Shown here: piece by piece, positions 35,358 to 46,100 of the stretch
How the letters are laid out: each line of letters starts with the position of its first letter
How positions within the stretch are numbered: position 1 is the first letter of the stretch
Origin: Spirulina sp. CS-785/01
GTDB lineage: Bacteria > Cyanobacteriota > Cyanobacteriia > Cyanobacteriales > Spirulinaceae
NCBI RefSeq assembly: GCF_028330525.1
Contig: NZ_JAQMSD010000148.1
Span: forward strand, 1-64,000
Direction of reading: 5' to 3'
Length of the DNA stretch: 64,000 bases
Position numbers and translations under genes: made by a program
The notes under the pieces: generated by a model
Seen by the model: only the letters and a program-made list of their open reading frames with translations
Told to the model about the DNA's origin: nothing
Databases searched by the model: none

Positions 35358-35390
35358 GAGGGATATTCTTGGCAATGTCCCTCTTTTTTA
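35358..35390 (+). terminator. Rho-independent terminator after ccaA unit
   Basis: GAGGGA and TCCCTC arms separated by about 14 bases are followed directly by TTTTTTA. It lies nine bases after the stop of the 66-residue gene. Confidence 0.75.
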
Positions 35391-35417
35391 ATTAATAATG
35401 GGTTTAATTCGTATCCG

Positions 35418-35445
35418 TTCGTAGTAAGCTCTTTAGAGCTTAAAA
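35418..35445. repeat. GTTCGTAGTAAG hairpin element
   Basis: GTTCGTAGTAAG is followed by an AGCTCTTTAGAGCT hairpin. It belongs to the dispersed family with constant left word and varying, still complementary arms (49200, 49823, 50687 reversed). Confidence 0.7.
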
Positions 35446-35604
35446 AATAGTGAAATTAACCCGTTATTTTAGCCCTTTGATGGATGAGTCAGGGGAATTG
35501 ATGAACTCCCCTGAGAAAAGACTCATTTCACCCATTGTAACGGGGTTTCCCTTTTAGTCGTGGGGGTTACTCCTAGGCTTTTGGGTGGATTGAATTGGGT
35601 TTCT

Positions 35605-36861
35605 TTACCGATTAGCTGCTGCTTTACAGAATACCTCAATATACTGACGATGGCCTTGGGGAAAAACCACATTTAAGGTTAAAGGATCATCAGTGTCTCT
35701 GGAATCACCTGGGCCTTCTACTGCTTGGGTTGTGCCGTTTTGTTCGACTAATTTAATGGGTTTCCGGTTTTTGACTTCGCCACCAGAACTATCAATATAA
35801 ACCACTAAATTGCCTGTATTGAAGGTGTTGCCGATATCTTGAATGAGTTGGAGAAAATTGCGATCGCTGCCTCCCCGACGCACATCGAATTGGCCATTAT
35901 TATCAATCACGGTACTATTCACCGTATCCCCCACCCCCACCATTAACGGCATTTCTGCGGGATCAAAATTCTTCTTAACCATCTCTAACAATGCTTCATG
36001 ATCCTTCGGCGTTTCTCGCACACTAAACTGTTCTCCCAAGGGATATGTTCCAGTGCGTTGGCCATAGTAACGATTGAGAATTGCTAACACTCCCGCTTCT
36101 TTAATCGCCCCCCGTAACATAAACTGAAAATCCGTTGTGCCGGAGTCCGTTGGGGTAGCAGGCCGCAGAATTTCTAACCCTTGGTCATCTCGCCCTAAAT
36201 TGGGAGCATAATGGACAAAGAAAGAGTCTGCGAGTCCTTGTTGGGCCGCATCAGTGAGAAGTTGCTGCATGAGTTGGTGCATGGCTTGTTGTAAGTCCAT
36301 ATACACCTGGGGACGATGACTCAAATGTTCATAAAAAATGTTTAAATTGGCCGTCGGTGAGACTTTATTATCTAACACCGAGGCATCTATACAAGTTTGT
36401 AAAACTGAAGGGTCTAAAACCTCAGATTGTTGGGTAAAAAACTGTTGCAAGCACTGTTCAATTTGTTGGGGAACGGCTTCTAAAAACTGCATTTCTGCAT
36501 CCGTCACACCGGGGTGAGAGACATTCCCCTGACGGTCTTGCCATTGAACTCCCCCAGCCGCTAAACCCGGTAAATATAAGCCTTGTTGTTGGAGGGTTTG
36601 GGGGTCGGCATTTTTCTCGATAATGCGGTTAACCCCTCTCGTCCCAATATGTTCCCCATTGGTGAGGACGTAAAAATGACCATCAAAGGAACGGGTGGCT
36701 TTAACATAATTGAGATCAATTTCCCGGGTTAGCGGGTTTTTGACCAACCCCATACACACCCCATCGAGGTCTTGAATGATTAACAGGTTTTCGGTTTCAG
36801 TCCAGAGTTGTTGTAGGGTGTCGTGGTCGAGGGAGAGGGCGGTTTGATGTAAAGCGGTCAC
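35605..36861 (-). CDS. stpA: Glucosylglycerol-phosphate phosphatase
   Basis: 418 residues, close to the 422 of Synechocystis StpA (GgpP). It dephosphorylates glucosylglycerol-phosphate to the osmolyte glucosylglycerol, the second step after GgpS. Recognisable stretches are LLIIQDLDGVCMGLVKNPL (an HAD-type DxD), HFYVLTNGEHIGTRGVNRI, GLYLPGLAAGGVQWQDR, SVLDNKVSPTANL, SFFVHYAPNLGRD, FQFMLRGAIKEAGVLAILN, VGVGDTVNS and VVYIDSSGGEVKNRKP. No ggpS is in view. The gene implies salt acclimation through glucosylglycerol. The 200-base gap at 36862-37061 contains nothing recognised. Confidence 0.95.
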   Translation of the reverse strand: MTALHQTALSLDHDTLQQLWTETENLLIIQDLDGVCMGLVKNPLTREIDLNYVKATRSFDGHFYVLTNGEHIGTRGVNRIIEKNADPQTLQQQGLYLPGLAAGGVQWQDRQGNVSHPGVTDAEMQFLEAVPQQIEQCLQQFFTQQSEVLDPSVLQTCIDASVLDNKVSPTANLNIFYEHLSHRPQVYMDLQQAMHQLMQQLLTDAAQQGLADSFFVHYAPNLGRDDQGLEILRPATPTDSGTTDFQFMLRGAIKEAGVLAILNRYYGQRTGTYPLGEQFSVRETPKDHEALLEMVKKNFDPAEMPLMVGVGDTVNSTVIDNNGQFDVRRGGSDRNFLQLIQDIGNTFNTGNLVVYIDSSGGEVKNRKPIKLVEQNGTTQAVEGPGDSRDTDDPLTLNVVFPQGHRQYIEVFCKAAANR

Positions 36862-37061
36862 GGTTGTTTTCGGTGAGTTAAGCTACAGTTTGCACTGTAG
36901 CACTTTCTGGGGTAATCTGTTCATCCTTAAAATCTAAATAGAAGTAATGGCAAAAACCTTGTAGTGCAACCATCTTGGTCGCTCAGATATCCCCACTTAA
37001 ATGCGTGACCGATTAATCTTCGATTCTCTTTTGAAATTGCTTTACCTTTTCTACTTTAATT

Positions 37062-39701
37062 TTACCGTTGTACAGCTAGTTTGGGTTCAGTTCGCAGTAA
37101 AGTACAGTAAGCAATTTGATCTTTAATGAATCGAGAATTTTGTTTATAAATCGAGGTATTTTTGGGAATCCCATTGAGTGCCTGTTGTAGTTGTTGACAT
37201 TGATTTTGCAAGGTGATGGAATCTGCTGCCAGTTCCCCAAAGGTATCAACTTGATTTTCAATATCGGCAAATAAGGTTTGGGTATTTTGAAAAGCGTTGG
37301 CGGCGTTTTGTTCCCTCTTGATCTGGTTTTGAACCGTTGCAAGTTGCTTTTCGGACTGGTTGATTTGTTGGGAAATGGTGGTCAGACTAAAGGTATCAGA
37401 AGGGATATGTTTCAGAAGTTGTAGGGCTTCTGTGAGTTGCTTTTCTGCTTCTTGCCAAACGTCTAAAGGATAGGGAGGGTTAGGGGTGCGCTGGGTTGCG
37501 TCTTGGATGAGTTTTTGGGCTTTTTCGACCTGTTGGAGTTGGTTGTTGAGGGTTTGTAATTGATGTTGGGTGGTGGTAATGGTTTGTTGGGCTTGACTAT
37601 AAGCAGAACCGGGGAGGTTGGGGATTTGTTTTAACTCTTGAATGGCGGTTTGGCGTTGGGTTTGAGCGGATTGTAAGGCTTCGAGGGTTTCGAGTTGATC
37701 GAGGGGAGGAAGGGTGGAGAGGGTGGCTTGAATTTCTGTGTAGGTTTCGTGGGTTTGCAGACTCCGCTCTACGGTTATTCCGGTGTAGCTGAGGGTGATT
37801 AAGATTCCGGCTGCGATCGCGCCTTGTTTGAGGCGTTTTTTCTGTTGTTGTTGACGAATTTGTTCCCGTCGAAATTGACTGTCGTTTAAGCAGCGTGTTC
37901 CAAAGGCTAATTTTTGTTGTCCGGTTGTTAAATAGGGGGCTAGGTCTTGGGTCAAGCGATCGCATTGGTCTAAGCATTCTTTTCCCACCCATTTCTTTCC
38001 CCCTTGCACAAGGATTAGATTTCCTTCTAGATCATAGCCAAGAGCAGTGACACGACCAAAGATCGACATAAAGAGTTTGAGAGTGGGTATGTCTAAAATA
38101 AATCCCGTTTGACTATCTTTTCGTTGCGTTAATTGTTGGAGTTTTTGTTGGGACTGTTGAAGCTGTTCTACGGTTTCTTTTAAGTGCGAAACTTGCACTC
38201 TCAGGGGTTTTAATTGAAAGTCTTTAAATTTACAAGTGGCGATGCGATCGGTTAACTGTTCACACTGTTCTTGATATTCTGGAAACGAGAGAGGAGCAGG
38301 AGATTTTTTATAAATTTGTAAAAATTTTGTATTCGTCAAGCAAGACTCACCCAGTTGAATCAGTGAATTAGCTTGAACCAGAGCCTTATGGAGTTGATTC
38401 TGAAACTCTTTTAAAATTGTTAGCAGTTGTTCGAGTTCTAAAGTTTCTGTTTGATAGTAAATTGTTAACTTTCCCTCTGAATTGAGTCCGACTTGAGTAA
38501 TAGATTGTCCGAGAAGAAATAGTAGGGAGGCTAAGGACTCAAGAGAAAGTGGGAATTGATTGCAGTTTTTATACCGTTTAATCGAAGATTGTAAATGAGT
38601 TTGAATTTTTTGGGCTTGTTTTTTTAGCGTTTTAAGTTTTTTGATTTTCTGTAAGCTGGCTTCAGGTTTACTTAACTCTAAATGATGGGTTGTTTGAGTG
38701 ACTCGTTTAATAACTTTCTCATTAATTGCTTCGATATTTCGTGCGGGTAAATTCGCTCGCAAAAGTTTTTTAATTTTAGTATCTTGAGGAAAATTTTGGA
38801 ATAAAGTTTGGAGTTTTTGGGCTTGTGCCAAACAGAAAGAATATTGATCAATTAATTTTTTTACTTGCGTCTTGATGTCGGGGAAAGATTGACTGGTATC
38901 ATCAATATATACCAAGATCATCCCTGATGGTTCGTATTGCAGTTTTTTAAATCGTTTTGAGAATAGAGTAAACAGCATCTCAATAGATGACCCTGTGATT
39001 TTATTATCATCGCTTTGCTCTAATTCTTTTATTGTTTTTTGAAAAAATATTTTTATTTTTTCGATTTCTTTAATACTTTGTTCGTTTTTGGACAACTGAT
39101 TTGCGAGCGAGGGGGACTGATGGAAAGGGAAAATTAATTGAATTTGACTAACTAAGTAGGTGAGTTTTTCTGAATACTGGATTTCTGATGTATCTTGAAT
39201 TTCAATACAGTGACAGATCGTTTCATTCTGCAAGCAAAAGTTAGCTAAATCAATTAATTCTTGGATTTTAGGGATGGATGACTCAATTTGCTGCTCAATT
39301 GTCTGATAACTTTGTAATAAGGTCTGAATTCCACTAGCATCTTTTAAAGTTTCTTGAAAAAATTCAGCTAATGCCTGATCGAATAATTCTTCACCTATTT
39401 CATTAATCATTTCCTCAATAATACCACTGAACCATCCCCCATCATCTCCATCTCCATCAAATAACAACATTGTTGCGAGGCCAACCACAGCTTTTGTTCC
39501 TTGGGCAAGCATCATTTTGTTATGGGCTGCTTGCAGTTGTTGAAGAATGAGTTGAGTTTCTTGTGTTTTCTCTAATAATATTTGATAAGATTGTTCTAGG
39601 GTCTGTTTCTGTTGTTGTAATGCTGGCAGACTTTCAAAGTTTAATTGCAGTTGCTTATTAACTTGGTTAATTTCTAGAGAGAGTTGTTCTAAGGGGTTCA
39701 T
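37062..39701 (-). CDS. Large coiled-coil protein with one membrane segment and three internal repeats
   Basis: 879 residues, Gln-rich. Long coiled coils (residues 1-60, 340-380, 500-530, 690-830) surround three copies of a unit of about 65 residues (about 238-302, 386-450, 537-601) with the pattern L-x-x-L-F-S/G-x-x-x-x-x-x-x-Y/L-x-x-x-G-x-L-x-x-x (SGMILVYID, EGKLTIYYQ, EGNLILVQG). A single membrane helix lies near 627-645 (GAIAAGILITLSYTG) after a basic stretch. A Gly/Asp-rich loop (FDGDGDDGGWFSG) sits near 81-93. I recognise no family. It shares the region and strand with the SNF2/Hsp70-like operon but is separated by the toxin-antitoxin pair. Confidence 0.75.
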   Translation of the reverse strand: MNPLEQLSLEINQVNKQLQLNFESLPALQQQKQTLEQSYQILLEKTQETQLILQQLQAAHNKMMLAQGTKAVVGLATMLLFDGDGDDGGWFSGIIEEMINEIGEELFDQALAEFFQETLKDASGIQTLLQSYQTIEQQIESSIPKIQELIDLANFCLQNETICHCIEIQDTSEIQYSEKLTYLVSQIQLIFPFHQSPSLANQLSKNEQSIKEIEKIKIFFQKTIKELEQSDDNKITGSSIEMLFTLFSKRFKKLQYEPSGMILVYIDDTSQSFPDIKTQVKKLIDQYSFCLAQAQKLQTLFQNFPQDTKIKKLLRANLPARNIEAINEKVIKRVTQTTHHLELSKPEASLQKIKKLKTLKKQAQKIQTHLQSSIKRYKNCNQFPLSLESLASLLFLLGQSITQVGLNSEGKLTIYYQTETLELEQLLTILKEFQNQLHKALVQANSLIQLGESCLTNTKFLQIYKKSPAPLSFPEYQEQCEQLTDRIATCKFKDFQLKPLRVQVSHLKETVEQLQQSQQKLQQLTQRKDSQTGFILDIPTLKLFMSIFGRVTALGYDLEGNLILVQGGKKWVGKECLDQCDRLTQDLAPYLTTGQQKLAFGTRCLNDSQFRREQIRQQQQKKRLKQGAIAAGILITLSYTGITVERSLQTHETYTEIQATLSTLPPLDQLETLEALQSAQTQRQTAIQELKQIPNLPGSAYSQAQQTITTTQHQLQTLNNQLQQVEKAQKLIQDATQRTPNPPYPLDVWQEAEKQLTEALQLLKHIPSDTFSLTTISQQINQSEKQLATVQNQIKREQNAANAFQNTQTLFADIENQVDTFGELAADSITLQNQCQQLQQALNGIPKNTSIYKQNSRFIKDQIAYCTLLRTEPKLAVQR

Positions 39702-39985
39702 GGTTCGCTCCTCTCGCTCTTGAGGTTAATGATATAATTATTGGTTTAGATGCACTCTGTTTTTCAAGATTAATTTAGGATTACGTTTAGGCTGCTTTAA
39801 TTGTTTATTCACGCTTCTATTCACGCTCTCTAGAGTTAACATGATTTGCTCTTTTTATGGAGTGTGTTTTTTTTATAATTATAGCACATTCAACAAATAT
39901 AAATATTTTGATTGGAGTATCGAGTTTTGAGGAAATTTGTGATAAAGTTAGATATACTAATTCATTATGGTACAACGTTTTAAAC
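39702..39985. other. Intergenic stretch before the VapBC-like pair
   Basis: AT-rich, 284 bases between divergent genes; it must carry both promoters. No gene or clear repeat seen. Confidence 0.4.
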
Positions 39986-40219
39986 ATGATTGAAATCGAA
40001 ACTCTCAAAACCGAAATTCAAAACCTATCCCCAGAAGCGCAGCAAAAAGTAGCCGAATTTGTCCAATCCCTCAAAGCAAATGCTGAAAAAAATCAAGCTC
40101 AGTCAGTCCCATTAAAATTAGAAAATCACCACTTTGTCGGAATGTGGAGTGATAGACCCGAAACCCAAGACAGTCAACAATGGGTGCGAAACCTTCGTCA
40201 GAATCAATGGACTCGTTAA
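39986..40219 (+). CDS. DUF2281-like antitoxin of a VapBC-type pair
   Basis: 77 residues from the ATG at 39986; a frame opening at 39857 has a non-coding-looking start. IETLKTEIQNLSPEAQQKVAEF is a typical N terminus of the short helical DUF2281 antitoxins. The tail (VGMWSDRPETQDSQQWV) would bind the PIN toxin. It ends one base before the toxin start, so the two are coupled. Confidence 0.8.
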   Translation: MIEIETLKTEIQNLSPEAQQKVAEFVQSLKANAEKNQAQSVPLKLENHHFVGMWSDRPETQDSQQWVRNLRQNQWTR

Positions 40220-40220
40220 T

Positions 40221-40607
40221 ATGCAGAAATTACTCATCGATACCGATATTCTAATCGACATTGCCAACGATGACAATACTGCCAAAAAACGCCTTATCCA
40301 AGAATCTCAACAATATCAGCTAAATATTTCCAGCATCACAGAAATGGAATTAATTGTCGGTTGTCGTAACAAAGCAGAATTACAACATCTCAATCAATTT
40401 CTTAACCAATTCTATCGATTAAACCTAAACGAAGTAATCTCCAAAACTGCTATCCAACTCATACAAACCTATAACCTAAGCCATAACCTACTGATTCCCG
40501 ATGCCCTTATTGCTGCAACAGTCATTTCAGAAAATATTGCTCTACTCAGCAAAAATCAAAAAGACTACCGTTTTATTCCTAATCTTAATTTGTTGAACTA
40601 TCCATAA
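40221..40607 (+). CDS. VapC-like PIN-domain toxin
   Basis: 128 residues from the ATG at 40221. The PIN acidic residues are present: D7/D9 in LLIDTDILIDI, Glu in SSITEMELIVG and Asp in LIPDALIAATVI. It is an RNase that would cleave tRNA or rRNA when free of its antitoxin. The pair is inserted, on the opposite strand, between the coiled-coil gene and the SNF2/Hsp70-like operon. Confidence 0.88.
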   Translation: MQKLLIDTDILIDIANDDNTAKKRLIQESQQYQLNISSITEMELIVGCRNKAELQHLNQFLNQFYRLNLNEVISKTAIQLIQTYNLSHNLLIPDALIAATVISENIALLSKNQKDYRFIPNLNLLNYP

Positions 40608-40692
40608 ACTCATTTCATTCTAGTTAGTTAAATAAAATAATTTTCATGCGTCCTGAATAGATAAAGCGGGATTATCTTTCTAAAAAAAGAAA

Positions 40693-41520
40693 CTATCGCT
40701 TTTCTAAGACCCACGCTACAACACAGAGGGCGATTCCTGCTGCAATGAGTAAATATAAACCGATACCAACTTCTATAGAAGAAGAAACCATTGCTCCAAA
40801 AGGATTATCATCACTCATATCAGACACGATGCTATTCAAATCAGAAATTTTCCAGAGTCCAATAAATGCAGCGAGTCCTGCTGGAATGGTTGCCCCTAAA
40901 CGAAAATTTCCGACTAAGGGAGTTAAGCGATCGCCCCGCAAGCTCAAGACAATAGCAGGTATAAATAAAATTAGGGTGATCCATCCATCTCCCCTTGCAC
41001 CAGAAACACTGCCTACCATTGGAGCATGAAGCCAAGGGAGAAAGGTGGCCAAACACCCAAGGATAGCTATTCCTAAAATTGCCAGTCTTTGTTTGTGGAA
41101 TGCTTCTAACAGTTGAGTCAATCCAGTGTTACCTTGACTGATTTCACTGGAAGTTTTGTAATTTTTTTGTAAACGCTGACTATTGTGTGATGAGGTAGAG
41201 CGATTATTGGTTTGAGTTTTTGCTGATGGGAAATCAATTGTTTGTTGCCAGATTGTAGTAGGTTGGCCTTTCTTTTTAGCATGAAGCTGTACGGTTTGTA
41301 GTTTTGGACTATTAATTTTTGTGAGTCCTTGGCGCACCAAATTGGTCATTGCGTCTTGAGCAGGGACTTCTTCACCTTCCAGCATCAGGTTCAAACATCC
41401 CTCTTTGAAAGAGTATTTCACGACTTGAATCTTTTTTGTCTTGAGAGATTGGTTGATGAGGGTAGCGATCGCTTTTGCATTACCCTGTTTGGCCTGTTGG
41501 ATGAGTTGTGGTTGTGTCAT
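40693..41520 (-). CDS. Membrane protein with cyanobacterial N-terminal domain
   Basis: 275 residues. Residues 1-85 (IQQAKQGNAKAIATLINQSL, then KKIQVVKYSFKEGCLNLMLE, then LTKINSPKLQTVQLHAKKKG) form a small domain found at the N terminus of various cyanobacterial proteins. A Ser/Gln linker follows, and four membrane segments lie at about 150-272. The start is 51 bases after the Hsp70-like gene stop on the same strand, so it is probably the third gene of that operon. Role unknown; it would anchor or sense at the membrane. Confidence 0.75.
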   Translation of the reverse strand: MTQPQLIQQAKQGNAKAIATLINQSLKTKKIQVVKYSFKEGCLNLMLEGEEVPAQDAMTNLVRQGLTKINSPKLQTVQLHAKKKGQPTTIWQQTIDFPSAKTQTNNRSTSSHNSQRLQKNYKTSSEISQGNTGLTQLLEAFHKQRLAILGIAILGCLATFLPWLHAPMVGSVSGARGDGWITLILFIPAIVLSLRGDRLTPLVGNFRLGATIPAGLAAFIGLWKISDLNSIVSDMSDDNPFGAMVSSSIEVGIGLYLLIAAGIALCVVAWVLEKR

Positions 41521-41570
41521 GGCTAGAAGTTGATAGAGGGGTGACTATTATCTGAGCATTCCTTTGGTTT

Positions 41571-43112
41571 TTATGTATCTCGCCAATCACCTGTCACACT
41601 CAAATTTTCTTTATTTTTTCCAGAAAAATACAAATCCGCTAAAATGCCTTCAATTCCTTTTTTATATTCTGAAGAAGTGGGCTTTAGATTTAAAGAATCT
41701 TGCAATTTTGGTAACTGAAAATCAGGCATTTCATAGTTAGGTATAGATAAACCAAAGGCAATCGTGAAACGATGAGAATACTTTGGTTTTATACCATTCA
41801 TTTTGAAATTTTCAGGAGACTCTTTAAGAGTAACATCTTTAAATTTTAAAGGACAATAATCATTTGAGCGGTACTGTTTAAATGCTGTATAAGTAGACTC
41901 AATCGCATAACGGTAAAATTTAGAATCACATCCTCCTCCACCTAGCAAAATTTCTCCGTTAGTATTTTTGGAAATCAATGCAGTTACTAAATGAATTGCT
42001 CGCTCCCATAACATCAACTCTAATAACATTCTTGTATTATTACTAGAGATTTTAATTTTTTCTTGATCAATGGCTTTTTGGGTAATATAACGACTAGGAA
42101 CATAACTAAGCTCATAATTCTGTAATATTGCTTGATCTGCACTTGCGATAAATTCTTTTTGTTTAGGCTGAATGTCAAACGTTTTAATTAAAGCACTTAT
42201 TTGATCCGCTAAATCTTCATAATCGCCATTTAGCAAATTTTGTACCTTTTCAAAAGGGATTTTAGATTCTGAAGCAATACCATAAGCTATAGCATCTATA
42301 CCAATTGGAGGAGTATAGGCTTTGATTGCAGAAATATTAGGTAATCCTCCTTCAATACCAAGATGAAACGAACAAAATTCAGTTGTTCCACTTCCAATAT
42401 CAACGTATAGAAATTGTCCTTCTTTTCGTTCCCGTGATGTTGCATAAAAGTAAGTACCTGCTGCTACTTCTGGTACAGCAAAACAAGGGATTTGGTCATC
42501 AATCTTAGATGTAAGGGTTTGAGTAACTGCTTTTAAGTCAGAAAAAGTTAATGAATCTAAATCCAATTCCTCAGTAAGCAACCATGCTATACGCAATACC
42601 CGTTCAAAACAAGTTAGGCTAGGAGAATTGCAATATTGTACAGGTACGCCTACGTTAGCGCTCCATTCTAATTCTCGATTTTTAATTCGTTGAGGATATT
42701 TTTGGCAAAACCAATTTTTAACCTTTTTTATCACTTGAGCTAAATAGTAAGCTCCTAAGTTTTCTAAATTTTTAGGCAAATTTAGATTATCACCTTTGTA
42801 TTGAGGGAGTGGACTAAACTCAAATAAGTGGTTTTGTTGGGGTAGATCAATATTTGCTAAACGCATTTTTAGAAAATTTACCTCAAACATATTAGGAGAT
42901 TTACACTTATCCCATTCTGGTTTAGTTAACCCTGCTAATAGTCGTCCATTACTTAAAATTCCAATCTTAGATAATAAAAATGTACCATCTAACGATAAAT
43001 CTTTAAAAACAACTATTTCAGATTGCTCTGTGTCATTGGCTTGAACACAAATTTTGCTAAAACTTGTTCCCCAGTCAATCCCAATATTGATACTTAATGT
43101 TGAATTAGACAT
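41571..43112 (-). CDS. Hsp70/actin-like ATPase encoded with a SNF2 helicase
   Basis: 513 residues. The actin-like ATPase fold is shown by phosphate-1 INIGIDWGTSFSKICVQ (residues 8-24), phosphate-2 LYVDIGSGTTEFCSFH (about 240) and the adenosine motif ILLGGGGCDSKFYRYA (about 395). There is no separate substrate-binding domain of DnaK type after it; the C terminus is short. Its ATG lies inside the end of the upstream helicase gene (8-base overlap), so both are made from one message in linked amounts. An Hsp70-like partner could gate or switch the helicase. AT-rich like the helicase gene. Confidence 0.85.
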   Translation of the reverse strand: MSNSTLSINIGIDWGTSFSKICVQANDTEQSEIVVFKDLSLDGTFLLSKIGILSNGRLLAGLTKPEWDKCKSPNMFEVNFLKMRLANIDLPQQNHLFEFSPLPQYKGDNLNLPKNLENLGAYYLAQVIKKVKNWFCQKYPQRIKNRELEWSANVGVPVQYCNSPSLTCFERVLRIAWLLTEELDLDSLTFSDLKAVTQTLTSKIDDQIPCFAVPEVAAGTYFYATSRERKEGQFLYVDIGSGTTEFCSFHLGIEGGLPNISAIKAYTPPIGIDAIAYGIASESKIPFEKVQNLLNGDYEDLADQISALIKTFDIQPKQKEFIASADQAILQNYELSYVPSRYITQKAIDQEKIKISSNNTRMLLELMLWERAIHLVTALISKNTNGEILLGGGGCDSKFYRYAIESTYTAFKQYRSNDYCPLKFKDVTLKESPENFKMNGIKPKYSHRFTIAFGLSIPNYEMPDFQLPKLQDSLNLKPTSSEYKKGIEGILADLYFSGKNKENLSVTGDWRDT

Positions 43113-46100
43113 GATTTTTCTCCTCGATAAAGATTAATCCTGCTGCTAATGTAGGATTTTTTTCTGTAATTGTACGTTTTTGATCGATTTTGTCTAGAGT
43201 TAGTTGCAAATTTTGCTGTAACTTAGAGATTTGACCTTCAAAGGCAGGAATCACTTTAGTTTTATTTTCTGCCTTTAAAGTTTTGATTCTTTCCTGTATT
43301 TCATATATTTTGCGTTCATGAAAGCTCTTAGCTTTATTTTCTTGAACATTGCACCAATCCTCATTTTCTTTTTTAAAGTCTTCAGATGCTTCAAAAAATT
43401 CATCTTGTAAAAGCTCATCACAATGATCATAGAGTTGTAGTATTTTTTCAAAATCTTCAATTAAGTTCTTGGCATTTGTGCGTTGTTTCCCTTGTACTGA
43501 AATAACAGAGATTAATTCTTCAGCTAAACTATTAGATAAACATTCTTGATCCTCCAAACGCATAATTTTCTGAACTAACTTATTTTCTTGACGTAACCCA
43601 TCAAACTGCCAAATTTGTATAATATAAACATAAATTCCAATAATAAGTTCACTATCAATTATTTTTGCTTGTTTATCAGTCAGTCTTAGAGCAGAAACCG
43701 GATAAAATGTTTGTTGGTTAGACTGATATTGATTTGCTATCCATTTAATTAAAGGATGACTTGGATCGAGTAACTCCCAATTTTTGCGCCCTACTGTATC
43801 AGAAATTTTCGGATCAAAAAAGCAAGTTACTGTACGATTAGGTATATGAAGTGATGTTTGTACTGGTAGCTTCTTGTCTTGGCAAAATAATTTTAAGCTA
43901 TTTTTTGCTTCATCAGCTAGTTGTATATCAAAAACATGATTTTGATCACTTTTAGGTTTTATAATTGTTCCAGGATATTGAATTTGAAAGTAATCATTAA
44001 CAAAGCTTTCTAACTCTTCTGGTTTTAACCATCGTCCTTTGCTACGACTTTTATTGATATAGTCAAATATATAATCAGAAAAAGCGACTAAATTAATTGC
44101 TTCATTCTCTAACTGTCTTTGCTGTGAAATTTGATAAGTAATTGCCCGAATTTTTTGTTCTTCTAATTTTTGTCGATCTGATTTATTGAGATTAGGATTA
44201 AGAAGCTCAAGGAGTAGTTGTTCTGTGAGATCTCCTAAAATTTCTTCAACATCACCAATACTTTCTTTAAAAATATTTATCCTTTCGTATAATCTTTCTA
44301 AAATACGTTCTTCAATAGTATCAACCAAACTAAAATTAATGATTGAAATATTTTTTGCTGTCTGTCCAATACGATCTAACCTTCCAATCCTTTGCTCAAC
44401 ACGCATGGGATTCCAAGGTAAGTCATAATTAATTAAGACTCGACAAAATTGTAAATCAATCCCTTCACTTCCTACTTCGGAAGATAAGAGAATTGGAATT
44501 TGAGAGTTATTCTTAAATTCAGCAAGAATAGTTTGTTTTTCTTCTCTTTTCATACCACCTTGAATAAGGCAGCTTGTTATTTGATCTTCATTTAATCTTT
44601 TTTTAAGATAGTGTAATGTACCTTTAAAATAAGCAAATAAAACAAACTTTTCTTTTGGATGCTTTGAGAGTTGATCTTTTAAAAACTCAATAAGTTTCTT
44701 GTATTTAGTGTCATTATAAATTAATTCATTAATATCTACATCGTAATCGAAAGAAAAGTTAGAATCATATTGTCTTGATTGGTTAGGCAATCTGCCAAGG
44801 TCTTCCCAGAAAAATTCACCACTTTCATCATATTCTGATTCATTATCTAAAAAATCATTAAGTTTATCTTGTTTTTTCCAAGACTTCAATGCAGCAACCA
44901 TACAACTAGCCATCTGTCGCTGTCGTGCAATTAAACTAAATACAGCTACCCCTCTTTGTCCATAAGCTTTTTTGCGAATACTTTGAGTAACTTTAGTATA
45001 AATTTGTTTTTCTAATTCTGAAAAGTGGACACTAAGAACCTGTGGTGAACGTTTAGCTCTTTCCATTACATCACGTTTGCGAGTTCGGGTCATGTATTGA
45101 CCAAATAGAGAAGAACTTTCTAAAATTTGAGCATATTTAACTTTAGTTTCCTCTGAAAGGAAACCATTTTTTAATTGCTCAAGTTCTGAAGCAACTTGTT
45201 TTAACCTAGAGTTATTAGAAAAGTATTGTGATTGTAGGGCTTCTTCAATTGCTTGTTTGGCTTGATTGATTTTCTCATCTGACTCACTATCTAACGCACT
45301 AGATATATTCCAAATTAAACTTAAAGCCTGAATAATAGGTCTATTTGCGTCTAACATAGATTGAAAATTAAATGAGTCATAAAAATCTTCAGGACTAATC
45401 AAACGTAAAAGTTGATATAAGTTATCACTACGAATTTGAATGGGAGTAGCTGTTAACAAAATCAAATGTTCTGAAGCTTCACGGAAAAGACGAGCGAGCT
45501 TATTATTAGCTGTTTCTGGATTTCGTAAATAGTGCGCTTCATCAAAAATGACCAAATCAAATAACTTTGTTTCTTGCGTGCTGTATTGATTTAATAAGCG
45601 AGCTAATTCTGCTCTTGTTCCTTTTGTTTCTTGATCATCCCAATTTTTGGGAGGTCTTGTTCCCTCTAAACTAGCTACATATATGAATGAATGAGGTTGA
45701 CCAGTTTTAGAAAAATTTTGTAATTTATTGAATAATTCCTTAGCTTTTAAAACTTCGGCATAAAGATTAAATCTATTTTTTAAGTCATTAACCCATTTAT
45801 CTCTAAGCATAGATGGACAAATAATTATTAATCGCCTTGCATCTTCTCTAGCTTGTATTTCTTTCCATATATACATTGATTCGATTGTTTTACCCAAACC
45901 GACTTCATCTGCAATTAGTATGCGCCCAATGGGGGAATCTAAAAATTTCATTACAGGTTTAAACTGATAAGCATAAAAGTCTGTATTACTAGACTCCATG
46001 CTATAAAAGACATTAGTAAGATGTCCTTTAACTTTTTCAAAGGTTAAAATTTGTCTTAAATTACTAGGTTTACCGTAAATTCCTTTTTTAAATAAATCTC

